Notes under the pieces: model-generated
Database searches by the model: none
What the model was told of the DNA's origin: nothing
What the model saw: the letters and a program-made list of their open reading frames with translations, nothing else
In this document: positions 36,807-45,119 of the stretch, piece after piece
How positions within the stretch are numbered: position 1 is the first letter of the stretch
How the letters are laid out: each line of letters begins with the position of its first letter
Assembly (NCBI GenBank): GCA_036013055.1
Contig: DASCQM010000016.1
Span: forward strand, 1 to 64,000
Direction of reading: 5' to 3'
Length of the DNA stretch: 64,000 bases
Origin: SHYR01 sp036013055
GTDB lineage: Bacteria; Chloroflexota; Dehalococcoidia; UBA2979
Made by a program: the position numbers and the translations under genes

Positions 36807-38012
36807 CTACCACGTGTGCTCGGCCTCGTACGGGACGTACTTCGTGCGCAGCGCGGCGTCCCAGCGCTCAAGCGCGTGGTCGTCGTGGACCTCGATCAGT
36901 CCGGCGCGCGCGGCGTCCGACGCCGTGATGCGGCCCCAGACCAGCGAGGCGAGCGTGTCCGGCGTTAGCGTGAGGTCGACGTCGCGGCCATCGATGCGCG
37001 AGGTGGCGCTGCCCTCGATGTCCGTCTCGAGCCGCCAGCGGCCATCGTTCCACTCGCAGAACTCGTCGCGCAGTTCGAAGCTGAGGTCGGCCGCGTGCGG
37101 GTAGGGGCGCTGCGTGAGCGCGTCCTCGACGGTGACAAGCCGCGCCATGATTCCGTCTGAGACGCCCATGTTCAGCAGACGCGGCTCGACGACCATGTTT
37201 GGCAGCGGATCGTCGATCGGTGCGTGGTGCCAGCGGATCTCGCCGACGTTGTCGTAGCTCGCGAGCATGCCCCAGAGCGCGCGGTGCGCCTGCGGGGTGA
37301 GCGCGAAATAGTCCATCACCCGGAGGTACTGACCGCCGCCGGGCACGCGGCCCTGCGCGTCCGCCCCGTGGTGGTAGACGACGTAGCCGAGCGGTTCGCC
37401 GTCCTCCTCGTAGGCGACGACGAGTTGCTGATGCGACGGCGGCGGATCCGAGAGCGGGCCCGCCTCCCACATCGCGCGGCCGCGGTGAACGAGTCCGTTG
37501 CGTTCTTCGCGGAAGCGCCGGTAGACATCGACGAGCAGCCCGAACTCGCTCTCGAGGTCGATCTCGCGCAGCTTGCCGGGCACGTCGAGCGGGTGAGCGA
37601 AAGCGATCGTCGTCGGGTCGAAGCGGTAGCTGTGGCGCGTGTTGACCGTGCCGAAGCCGTAGCGCTGGTAGATGCCCATCCACGCCGGGTGCAGTCCGGC
37701 CATCGCGGTCTCGCGCTCTTCGTGGAGCTGCTCGAAGTGGCGCTTCGTGATCGCTCGCAGGTTGCCCCGACGCCGGTACGCGGGGTGCGTGGAGACCCAC
37801 GTGACGCCGGAGATCCTCGCCGGCGGTCCGTTGAATCGAATCTGCAACGGCCAGAACGCGTAGGTGGTGGCGATCCGGCCGTCCTCGAAGGCGCAGAGCG
37901 TCCAGTCGGGATCCATGCCGAGGAACATCGATGGCGGCAGGGCCAGTTGCCGCGAGGCCTGGCGGCCGACCTCCGGCATCTCCTCGGATGTCGCGGGGCG
38001 AATCTCGACCAT
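36807..38012 (-). CDS. Eis-like GNAT acetyltransferase with sterol-carrier-type C-terminal domain
   Basis: The 401-residue protein begins VEIRPATSEEMPEVGR, has the GNAT acetyl-CoA loop HPAYRRRGNLRAITKRH (about 85-100), a second degenerate GNAT domain, and a C-terminal SCP2-like region (about 290-395, LRDEFCEWNDGRW and DVDLTLTPDTLASLVWG). This three-part build is that of the Eis family, known for aminoglycoside and other amine acetylation. GGGAGGG precedes the ATG at 38012; the longer frame would invade the LLM gene. It lies 20 bases after that gene. Confidence 0.85.
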   Translation of the reverse strand: MVEIRPATSEEMPEVGRQASRQLALPPSMFLGMDPDWTLCAFEDGRIATTYAFWPLQIRFNGPPARISGVTWVSTHPAYRRRGNLRAITKRHFEQLHEERETAMAGLHPAWMGIYQRYGFGTVNTRHSYRFDPTTIAFAHPLDVPGKLREIDLESEFGLLVDVYRRFREERNGLVHRGRAMWEAGPLSDPPPSHQQLVVAYEEDGEPLGYVVYHHGADAQGRVPGGGQYLRVMDYFALTPQAHRALWGMLASYDNVGEIRWHHAPIDDPLPNMVVEPRLLNMGVSDGIMARLVTVEDALTQRPYPHAADLSFELRDEFCEWNDGRWRLETDIEGSATSRIDGRDVDLTLTPDTLASLVWGRITASDAARAGLIEVHDDHALERWDAALRTKYVPYEAEHTW

Positions 38013-38032
38013 GCGGAACCCTCCCGGCGAGC

Positions 38033-38989
38033 CTACCCGGCGACCAGCTTCGCGGCACGGGCGACCGCGGCAAACGACGCGGCGATCGATGTCTCGCGAT
38101 CGCCGTTGTCGATCAATGGCGCGGCCAGTACCTCGCCCATGCCGTCGTCGATCAGCGCGGCGAGTTGCTCCGCCACTTCGCTCTCGGTGCCGGAGATGAC
38201 AAGCCCGTCGAGCAGTTCGTCGCTGTAGCCATCTTCGGCGACGCCGAAGCCGGCGCGCTCGAACATCGCAAGGTAGAACGGCGTGCGCGAGTAGTTCGCG
38301 AGCTGAGCGCGCGCGAGGTCGCGCACGGCCGCGCGATCCTCGCTGACGGCGATCGGGATGTGCGCGACGAGCGGGGGGACGTCGCGGCCGGCGGCCTCGG
38401 CACCCTTGCGCAGCGCCGGCAGTGCCTCGTCGATCATGTACTGGCGCGGGCACATCCACGAGATCGCGCCGTCGGTCAGTTCGCCGCACAGCTCGAAGGA
38501 TCGCGGACGGAGGGCGGAGGCCATGATCGGCGTGCCGGTCGGTTCACGCAGGCGCGTGTGTGCGGTCACCTGGGTCCCGTCGAAATCGACCTCGCCCTCG
38601 TGCAGCAGCGCGCGCAACACGATCAGGTACTCGCGCAGGTTGGTCAGCGGCGCGTCGAAGTTGAAGCCGTAGACGCCGGTCATCGTCGGTCGGTGCGCCG
38701 GGCCGATGCCGATGCGGAAGCGCCCCGGCCCGAGCGACTCGAGCGCGGCGACCTGCTGGGCGATCACGACCGGGTGGCGCGGGTACGTCTGCACGATCGC
38801 GGTGCCGAGGATGATGCGTTCCGTCTGGCTGAGCGCCGAAGCGTACGCCGTCATCACGTCGCCGCCACCGGCGCCGCCGATCGTCGACCACGCCGCAGGG
38901 ATGCCGACAGCCTCGGCCTGCGCGATCTGGTCGACGGCTGCGGCCGCGTCGGTTGCCTGGATCGAAACGCCGATCATCGGTGTTGCCAT
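38033..38989 (-). CDS. LLM-class (luciferase-like, probably F420-dependent) oxidoreductase
   Basis: The 318-residue protein shows IGVSIQATDAAAAVDQIAQAE, GTAIVQTYPRHPVVIAQQVAALE, RFRIGIGPAH, PIMASALRPRSFELCGELTDGAI and a C-terminal GTESEVAEQLAALIDDG. These are standard for luciferase-like monooxygenases of the F420 or FMN group. Group members often oxidise alcohols, ketones or xenobiotics. AGGAG precedes the start. It is the first gene of a pair with the Eis-like gene. Confidence 0.88.
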   Translation of the reverse strand: MATPMIGVSIQATDAAAAVDQIAQAEAVGIPAAWSTIGGAGGGDVMTAYASALSQTERIILGTAIVQTYPRHPVVIAQQVAALESLGPGRFRIGIGPAHRPTMTGVYGFNFDAPLTNLREYLIVLRALLHEGEVDFDGTQVTAHTRLREPTGTPIMASALRPRSFELCGELTDGAISWMCPRQYMIDEALPALRKGAEAAGRDVPPLVAHIPIAVSEDRAAVRDLARAQLANYSRTPFYLAMFERAGFGVAEDGYSDELLDGLVISGTESEVAEQLAALIDDGMGEVLAAPLIDNGDRETSIAASFAAVARAAKLVAG

Positions 38990-39089
38990 GTGGTGCTCCT
39001 AAGCTGCCGGTGCGGTTGAAGACTACGATCGATGGCGGCTCAGCGGGGATCGTGCTGCTACGACTGGTGGTCGAGGTACCATCGGGCGC

Positions 39090-39509
39090 ATGAAGCGCAC
39101 TTCGTTGATCGTCGGCAGCGTGGCAGTGCTGCTCCTCGCCGTCGCCTGCTCCGGCGGCGCGGACGAGGATCCGACGGACCCGCCACCCACCGAGTACGTG
39201 CGCCAGCGCGCGCCGATCGACGGCGTCGAGATCACGATCGCCGAGTCGTTTCCGCCGCAGTACTTCGTGCGCGTCACGTCGGGGCTGCCGAGCGGCTGCG
39301 TGACGTTCGACGCGATCGAGACCACGCGCGATGGGAACACGATTGAGATCGCTGTGTGGAACCTCGGACCGGGCCCCGATGCTACGTTCGCGTGCACGGC
39401 GATTTACGGCATTGTCGAGAACAACGTTGCGCTGGGCACCGACTTTGAGTCGGGCGCGGAGTATCGCGTCGAGGTGAATGACGTCGTGGAGATGTTTACC
39501 GCGCAGTAG
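39090..39509 (+). CDS. Small putative lipoprotein
   Basis: The 139-residue protein begins MKRTSLIVG, has a short hydrophobic stretch and the lipobox AVAC (Cys about 20), then a Ser/Gly/Asp/Pro linker. The rest is beta-rich, with two more Cys (GCVTFDA and FACTAIYG), possibly a disulfide. The C-terminal part reads VALGTDFESGAEYRVEVND. TACCAT about seven bases before the ATG may be a -10 box of a leaderless transcript. Function is unknown. Confidence 0.75.
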   Translation: MKRTSLIVGSVAVLLLAVACSGGADEDPTDPPPTEYVRQRAPIDGVEITIAESFPPQYFVRVTSGLPSGCVTFDAIETTRDGNTIEIAVWNLGPGPDATFACTAIYGIVENNVALGTDFESGAEYRVEVNDVVEMFTAQ

Positions 39510-39549
39510 GCGCGTCGTGTCGCGATGCCGCGTGGCCAATGCCGCGTGG

Positions 39550-39963
39550 CTAACCGGCCGGGCGGAACTTCGGCAGGCTGATCTCGTCGCTGTACTGCTC
39601 GAACGTCACCTCGAGCGCCATGCCAACCGTCAGCGCGTCGCTGTCGATGCCGACGACGTTGCTGTTGAAGCGCGGGCCTTCGTCGAGTTCCACGACCGCG
39701 AGGTTGTACGGCAGTTCGTCGGTGAACGCGGGGTGGTAGTTCTGGTGCATCAGCCCGAAGGAGTGCAGTGTCCCGCGCCCCGAGGCTTCGGCCCATGTCA
39801 GGTCGTCGCTGAGGCACTCGGTACACGTCTCCGTCGCGGGATGAAGGCTCGCGCTGCAGGCGTTGCACCGACGGAGCATCAGCACGCCGCGCTTCGCACC
39901 ATCGAAGAACGGCTGCGACTCCGCGTCGGGCGTCGGGACGGGCTTGGTCGGTTGTTCGGTCAT
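39550..39963 (-). CDS. DUF35 zinc-ribbon/OB-fold protein, acyl-CoA associated
   Basis: The 137-residue protein has a rubredoxin-like zinc site CNACSASLHPATETCTEC (four Cys, about 33-50), shown in parts as CNAC and CTEC, followed by an OB-fold (GRGTLHSFGLMHQNYHPAF, PYNLAVVELDEGPRF, VGIDSDALTVGMALEV). In this family the protein sits beside a thiolase-like or dehydratase subunit and binds acyl-CoA. The thiolase-like gene is 19 bases upstream in the same operon. Confidence 0.88.
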   Translation of the reverse strand: MTEQPTKPVPTPDAESQPFFDGAKRGVLMLRRCNACSASLHPATETCTECLSDDLTWAEASGRGTLHSFGLMHQNYHPAFTDELPYNLAVVELDEGPRFNSNVVGIDSDALTVGMALEVTFEQYSDEISLPKFRPAG

Positions 39964-39982
39964 CGATCGCTTCCCGCGTCCG

Positions 39983-41161
39983 CTACTGGTTCGAGGGGTG
40001 CGGGCTGAGGATCAACGTCGCGTGGTGATCGAGGATGCCGCCCTGGGTGCTGACCAGCACCGTGTCGTGCTTCTCGACCTGCCGCTCGCCGCCCTGTCCG
40101 CGCGCCTGGATCACGGCCTCGGAGAGCGGCGTCATGCCCCACATGTAATAGCCGGAGAGCTGGCCGCCGCCGGTGTTCGTCGGCAGCGCGCCGCCGGGTT
40201 CGAGCCTGCCGTCAGCGACGAACGCGCCGCCCTCGCCCTTCTCGCAGAAGCCGTAATCCTCCAGCGTCACCAGCGTCGTATAGGTGTAGCAGTCGTACAA
40301 CTCCGCGATGTCGATGTCGTCGACGGTCACACCCGCCATACCGAACGCCGTCTCTTTGGCGAGCGCTGCGCCGGTGTTGATCTCGTTCTCGTAGCCCGCG
40401 CGCTGCGGGTTTCCGGGGTGGCCCTGGCCCATGCCAAGGACGTGCACCGGCGGCTGCTTGAGGTCGCGAGCGCGCTCCGCCGAGGTGACGACGACCGCCA
40501 CCGCGCCGTTGGTGACGAGCGTGCAGTCGAGCAGATGGAAGGGCTCAACGATCCAGCGCGAGCCGTGGTAGTCGTCGATCGTCATCTCGCCGCGCTGCAT
40601 CGCCGCCGGATTCATCGTCGCCCACTTGCGGTTCGAGACGGCGACCGCGCCGAAGTGGTCGTTGGTTGTGCCGTACAGGCCCATGTGGCGACGCGCGGCG
40701 AGCGCATAGGAGAGGTTCGTGCCGAAGAAGCCGTACGAGCGCCCGAGTCCTCGCAGCCCCGTCGGGCCGCCGGCCGCGCCGCCGGCGTAGGCCGCACCCG
40801 CCGACATGCCGGGACGCAGCGGTGAGTCGGCGAAGACGCAGACGACGGCGCTGGCCATCTCCGCCTCGATCGCCATCGTCGCGAACTGCACCATCTGACC
40901 GGCGGTTGAGCCCTGGCCGTTCATGTGATTGACGAGCCGCAGGTCGCGCATGCCGAGCGCTCGTTGCAGCCCCGTGGAGATGCCCTGCGTGACGCCCGCG
41001 TTGATCAGCAGGCCGTCGATGTCCTCCTTGAGCAGCCCGGCGTCATCGATCGCGAGCCGGATCGCCTCGGCGGCGAGCCCGGCAGCGGACTTCGTGTACT
41101 CGCGGGTCATCTCGGTCATGCCGAGCCCGACGATCGCGCCCTTGCCGCTGAGGTTAGCCAT
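39983..41161 (-). CDS. Thiolase-like (SCP-x/Ltp2 type) protein lacking the nucleophilic Cys
   Basis: The 392-residue protein has the lipid-transfer/SCP-x thiolase fold: IVGLGMTEMTR, AIRLAIDDAGL, and DIAELYDCYTYTTLVTLEDYGFCEKGEGG near the C terminus, then GGQLSGYY. Where thiolases have their reactive Cys, this one reads NGQGSTAG, and the second-half motif has Tyr (ELYDCY) where thiolases have His. This resembles the Ltp2 group, which cleaves steroid side chains as retro-aldolases together with a DUF35 protein. A DUF35 gene follows here. An aldolase role is inference. Confidence 0.8.
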   Translation of the reverse strand: MANLSGKGAIVGLGMTEMTREYTKSAAGLAAEAIRLAIDDAGLLKEDIDGLLINAGVTQGISTGLQRALGMRDLRLVNHMNGQGSTAGQMVQFATMAIEAEMASAVVCVFADSPLRPGMSAGAAYAGGAAGGPTGLRGLGRSYGFFGTNLSYALAARRHMGLYGTTNDHFGAVAVSNRKWATMNPAAMQRGEMTIDDYHGSRWIVEPFHLLDCTLVTNGAVAVVVTSAERARDLKQPPVHVLGMGQGHPGNPQRAGYENEINTGAALAKETAFGMAGVTVDDIDIAELYDCYTYTTLVTLEDYGFCEKGEGGAFVADGRLEPGGALPTNTGGGQLSGYYMWGMTPLSEAVIQARGQGGERQVEKHDTVLVSTQGGILDHHATLILSPHPSNQ

Positions 41162-41203
41162 CGCTGTTCCTTGCTCCCTCGACCCTGCTCACGGCGTCGA
41201 TCG

Positions 41204-42403
41204 TCACGTTCGCGCGCCGTCGGAGACGATGCCGGAGGTCATTAGCTTCTGCACCTGCTCGTCGGTCAGCCCCAGCTCGTCGCAGAGCACCGCCGCAGTG
41301 TCCTGCCCGAGCAGCGGCGAGTGCTTGAGTGGCACGGCCGACTCGGACATGCGGATCGGGTTACGCATCAGCTTCACCTCGCCGACGACGGGGTGCTCCA
41401 CCGTCTGGATGAAGTCACGCGACTTGAGGTGAGGGTCGTTGAAGAGGTCCATCGAGTCGAAGACGTAGCTGCAGGGCACCCCGGCCGGGCCGAGGATGCC
41501 CATCACGTCCTGCTTGCTGTGCTGCCGCGTCCACGAGGCGATCTCGTCCCAGAGCGCTTCGGTGTTCTCCAGCCGCGACGCCACGCTCTCAAAGCGCTCA
41601 TCGATGGCCATCTCGGGGCGGTCCATCGAGGCGCACAGCGCATCCCACATCACCTGCGTCGTCGGCATGATGAAGACCCAGTCGTTCGGGTCGTCGCCCT
41701 TGCAGGGGTAGGTGCTGGTCGTGCCGTTGCCGTGGTGGATGCCACGCCGCGGCGCGGGCTCGGTGCCCCACGTCTGCAGGCCGAGTGTGCGCATGAAGTA
41801 CGTGACGCTCTCCTGCATCGACATTTCGATCATCTGGCCTTCGCCGGTGCGCTGCTGCTGCACGTATGCGGCGGTAATCGCGAGCGCCGTCTGAACGCCC
41901 GTGCCCGCATCGCCGAACGTCGGACCGGGGTGAATCGGAGGGCCGTCGGGTTCGCCGGTGACGGAGAACGTACCGGCCGACGCCTGCGCGACCCAGTCGT
42001 AGCTGTTGTACGTCGAATAGGGGCCCGAGAGGCCGAAGCCCTTGATACGCGCCATGATCATGCGCGGATTCGCCTTGCGCAGCACGTCGTAGTCGATGTC
42101 GAGATTCTCGATCACGCCCGGGCCATAGTTTTCGACGAAGACATCGAACTTCGGCGCGAGTTCAAGCAGCAGCTCCCGGCCGCGCGGCTCCTTGAGATTG
42201 AGCTGGATGCTGCGCTTGTTGGCGTTGTAGTTCATGAAATACTGCGTGTGATCCGTGCCACGGCCAACGCCGCGCCCGGGATCGCCGAGCGGCGGCTCGA
42301 CCTTGACGACATCGGCACCGAGCCACGCGAGTAGCTGCGTGCACGATGTTCCGGCCTCGTACTGCGTCATATCGAGGACGCGCATTCCGTCTAGTGCTGG
42401 CAT
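41204..42403 (-). CDS. CaiB/BaiF-family CoA-transferase (class III)
   Basis: The 399-residue protein has the class III signature: LDMTQYEAGTSCTQLLAWLGADVVKVEPP, QLNLKEPRG, VENYGPGV, and GPTFGDAGTGVQTALAI with the Asp that forms the acyl intermediate. The C-terminal VPCSYVFDSMDLFNDP is typical. It moves CoA between carboxylic acids. GGGAGGG lies before the ATG at 42403. It is upstream of the thiolase-like and DUF35 genes on the same strand, which suggests a short acid-activation and chain-cleavage operon. Confidence 0.92.
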   Translation of the reverse strand: MPALDGMRVLDMTQYEAGTSCTQLLAWLGADVVKVEPPLGDPGRGVGRGTDHTQYFMNYNANKRSIQLNLKEPRGRELLLELAPKFDVFVENYGPGVIENLDIDYDVLRKANPRMIMARIKGFGLSGPYSTYNSYDWVAQASAGTFSVTGEPDGPPIHPGPTFGDAGTGVQTALAITAAYVQQQRTGEGQMIEMSMQESVTYFMRTLGLQTWGTEPAPRRGIHHGNGTTSTYPCKGDDPNDWVFIMPTTQVMWDALCASMDRPEMAIDERFESVASRLENTEALWDEIASWTRQHSKQDVMGILGPAGVPCSYVFDSMDLFNDPHLKSRDFIQTVEHPVVGEVKLMRNPIRMSESAVPLKHSPLLGQDTAAVLCDELGLTDEQVQKLMTSGIVSDGART

Positions 42404-42460
42404 TGGCTCACCCTCCCTGCGGGGATGGCGGAATCCTACACCGCCGCCGCGAGGCGCGCG

Positions 42461-42466
42461 TATACT
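42461..42466 (+). promoter_or_regulatory. -10-like TATACT before the SPFH gene
   Basis: GCGCG-TATACT-CGCG lies 44 bases before the ATG at 42510 and resembles the box before the enoyl-CoA hydratase gene. Confidence 0.4.
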
Positions 42467-42509
42467 CGCGGCCCAATGACCATTGATTCCGCACCAACTG
42501 GAGGCGGGC

Positions 42510-43397
42510 ATGTTCTTCATTAGCATCGTGAAGCAGTACGAGACCGTCGTCGTGTTCCGGCTCGGTAAGTACCAGCGCACGGCGGGGCCCGGCGTGCTGA
42601 TCCTGATCCCGTTCATCGATCGCGGCGTGAAGGTGGACGTGCGTGAGTTCGTGCTCGACGAGCCCTCGCAGACCTCGATCACGAAGGACAACGCGCCAGT
42701 CGATGTCGACTTCGTCGTCTTCCTGCAAGTGATCGATGCTCGCACCGCGGTCGTCGACATCGCGAACTTCATCATGGCGGTGCGTCAGCTCGCGACGACG
42801 GCGCTGCGAGCGGTCGTCGGCGAGATGACCGTCGAGGAGGTGCTCTCCAAGCGCGAGGAGATCAACGCTCGGCTGAAGGTGAAGATGGACGAGGACACGG
42901 TGCGCTGGGGCGTGCAGGTGAACGCCGTGGAGATCCGCGAGATCACGCCTGGCCACGAGATCCAGGAGGCGATGAACCGCCTGCTCTCCGCCGACCGCAC
43001 GAAACGCTCCGACATCACCGAGTCCGAGGGTCAGCGGCAGGCTGCGGTCAACGTTGCCGAGGGCTCGAAGCAGGCAGCGATCCTCGAGGCGGAGGGCGTT
43101 CGCGAGTCGGCGATCCTGCGCGCCGAGGGCTCGCGTCAGGCGCAGATCCTCGAGGCGGAAGGTTTTTCGCAGGGTCTGCAGCGCATCTACGAGACCGCGA
43201 GCCAGGTCGACGGCAACACGATGGGCTTGCAGTACCTCGAAATGATGAAGCGGCTCGGCGAGGGCCAGTCGACGAAGTGGATCATCCCGATGGATCTCGC
43301 GTCGATGGCCGGGACGCTCTCCAGTTCGCTCTCGAACATCGGCGGTAACAATTCGGGCAACGGCACCGGGGCCGGCGACAGCCCCAGCGACGGCTAG
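42510..43397 (+). CDS. SPFH/band-7 (stomatin/slipin-like) protein
   Basis: The 295-residue protein has the band-7 domain (about 5-165: YETVVVFRLGKYQRTAGPG, DNAPVDVDFVVFLQV, LRAVVGEMTVEEVLSKREEI, WGVQVNAVEIREI) and a long coiled coil with AEG repeats (SKQAAILEAEG, RESAILRAEG, RQAQILEAEG). There is no clear N-terminal membrane helix ahead of the domain, although most slipins have one. It should build oligomers at the membrane. GGAGG precedes the ATG at 42510. The NfeD gene, its usual partner, faces it in a convergent way. Confidence 0.9.
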   Translation: MFFISIVKQYETVVVFRLGKYQRTAGPGVLILIPFIDRGVKVDVREFVLDEPSQTSITKDNAPVDVDFVVFLQVIDARTAVVDIANFIMAVRQLATTALRAVVGEMTVEEVLSKREEINARLKVKMDEDTVRWGVQVNAVEIREITPGHEIQEAMNRLLSADRTKRSDITESEGQRQAAVNVAEGSKQAAILEAEGVRESAILRAEGSRQAQILEAEGFSQGLQRIYETASQVDGNTMGLQYLEMMKRLGEGQSTKWIIPMDLASMAGTLSSSLSNIGGNNSGNGTGAGDSPSDG

Positions 43398-43408
43398 CGC
43401 GTCGCACG

Positions 43409-44563
43409 CTACTCGGAGGTCGCCTCGGCACCGGGCTTCGATGTGCGCTCGCCGGCGGACATGTAGTTGCGCGCGATCAGCGCGATCGCCGCGCCCGCCA
43501 TCAGGGCGATCGACGTTGCGAGCACGCCGAGCACGATCAGCAGCCCACGCCAGCTCGTTTCGGTCGTGCTCTGGCCGACAAGGATGCTCAGCCCGAGCAC
43601 GATCACGACCGCGCCGATGCTGCCGAGCAGCCCGCCGCTCGTGAAGAATGCCTCGACGGCGAAGAGCGCGATCCCGAGCAGCAGGAAGATCACTGCCGCC
43701 TCGGTCGGTAGCAACGTGCCGATTCCGAGGAATGAGGCGATCGTGGCGGTGATGCCGACGACGCCCGGGACGAAGAGGCCGGGGTTGAAGAACTCGATCG
43801 CGATGCCCGCGAGACCGAGCAAGATGAGCAACGAGACGACGAACGGGTTCGAGATCACGCCGAGCACGCGCTCGTAGAGATTACGGTCGTTGAACGTCAG
43901 CTCCGCACCCGCGAGGGCGAGCGTCGCCCGTTCGCCGGTCAGCAATCGCACGTCCCGGCCGTCGAGTTCCGCCAGCAGCGCGGGCAGGCCCGGCGCGAGC
44001 AGGTCGACGATGCCAAGCTCCAGCGCCTCCGACGGCCCGACCGAGAGCGCGTCGCGTACCGCTGCCTCGGCCCACTCGACGGCTGCCGCACCGCGCGGCT
44101 CAGCGACCGAGCGGGCGAAAGCGACGGCGTCGTTCGTGACCTTGCGACCGAGCGCCCCCTCGATGTCGTCGCCGCCGCCGTCGACGGGCGTGGCGGCACC
44201 GATCGTGGTGCTCGGGGCCATCGCGGCGACGTGCCCGGCCATCGCGATGAACGTCCCAGCCGACGCCGCCTGCGCGGCTGCGGGGCTGACGTAGGTGATC
44301 ACCGGAACGTCGGCGGACTGGACACGTCCGACGATCTTGCGCATCGCGTCGCTCGCTCCGCCCGGCGTGTCGATCAGAACCACGACCGCTGTCGCCTCGT
44401 CGCGCTCGGCGCGGTCGATGCCACGGTCGATGTAGCGAGCGAGCACGCCGTTGACGCTGCCGTCGGCGGTCAGCACGTGGATCGCGCCCGGATCACTCTG
44501 CGCGGTGCAGGCTGCGGCCAGTAGCGCGAACGCGGCGAGTACGAGGACTGCGCGGCTGCGCAC
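43409..44563 (-). CDS. NfeD-like membrane serine protease without the OB-fold tail
   Basis: The 384-residue protein starts with a signal sequence ending LLAAAC, a lipobox-like motif. A ClpP-class protease domain follows (about 20-225) with DTPGGASDAMR, the catalytic Ser in AASAGTFIAMAGH and Lys in GRKVTNDAVAFAR, and then four to five membrane helices (about 235-360). Full NfeD proteins end with an OB-fold; here only about 20 polar residues remain. It probably cleaves or guards membrane proteins with the SPFH partner. The start is GTG at 44563 next to the upstream stop (TAAC-GTG) or ATG at 44584. Confidence 0.85.
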   Translation of the reverse strand: MRSRAVLVLAAFALLAAACTAQSDPGAIHVLTADGSVNGVLARYIDRGIDRAERDEATAVVVLIDTPGGASDAMRKIVGRVQSADVPVITYVSPAAAQAASAGTFIAMAGHVAAMAPSTTIGAATPVDGGGDDIEGALGRKVTNDAVAFARSVAEPRGAAAVEWAEAAVRDALSVGPSEALELGIVDLLAPGLPALLAELDGRDVRLLTGERATLALAGAELTFNDRNLYERVLGVISNPFVVSLLILLGLAGIAIEFFNPGLFVPGVVGITATIASFLGIGTLLPTEAAVIFLLLGIALFAVEAFFTSGGLLGSIGAVVIVLGLSILVGQSTTETSWRGLLIVLGVLATSIALMAGAAIALIARNYMSAGERTSKPGAEATSE

Positions 44564-44564
44564 G

Positions 44565-44936
44565 TTACGAGCCCGCCACGCCATCGATCTCGATCGCCAT
44601 CGGCAGCGCGGTACGGCTCCACTCGCCGAGGTCACGCTCGACCGTCGGCTGGTACTTGCTGAGCAGCAGCGCGCGTACCTTTCCGTCCTCATCGGAGTCG
44701 CTCGCCACCTCGCGCGCGGCGGCGGCGAACGTCGTCTCGCGAATGCGCAGGCTGACCCGCGGCTGCTGCCGGATGTTGCGCACCCAGTGCGAGCGATCGC
44801 GACCGCCGGACATCAGGTAGGCGGTGCCTTCGCTGAGCGCGAACCAGATCTCGATCTCGCGGGGTTCCCCGCTGGTGCGGCCGGTCGTCGTCAGGTAGCA
44901 GAACTTCTCATCGCCGAAGGCTGGATCGATGTTCAT
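44565..44936 (-). CDS. Deazaflavin-dependent nitroreductase-like (split-barrel) protein
   Basis: The 123-residue protein has YLTTTGRTSGEPREIEIWFA, AYLMSGGRDRSHWVRNI and the PRVSLRI strand, which match the DUF385 family of F420-binding quinone or nitro reductases. This fits the LLM oxidoreductase elsewhere in the window and suggests that the organism makes F420, but no cofactor gene is seen here. The stop is two bases before the NfeD start, so the two genes are probably one operon. Confidence 0.82.
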   Translation of the reverse strand: MNIDPAFGDEKFCYLTTTGRTSGEPREIEIWFALSEGTAYLMSGGRDRSHWVRNIRQQPRVSLRIRETTFAAAAREVASDSDEDGKVRALLLSKYQPTVERDLGEWSRTALPMAIEIDGVAGS

Positions 44937-45119
44937 CTGCGGTGCTCCTGAGCGCTCGGACGAGATCGTACACCGCCCGCCCGCCTGCGATACCGTGCCG
45001 GAGGCTGGCCGCGAGTCTTGGCCACGAGGCGAGGGGCGTATACGCTCCTCTGGCCACCTTTGTCGTGGGCATTATGTTCGGGCGGCACCTGTCTGTCCGG
45101 GCCGTATCTGGAGCCGTCG

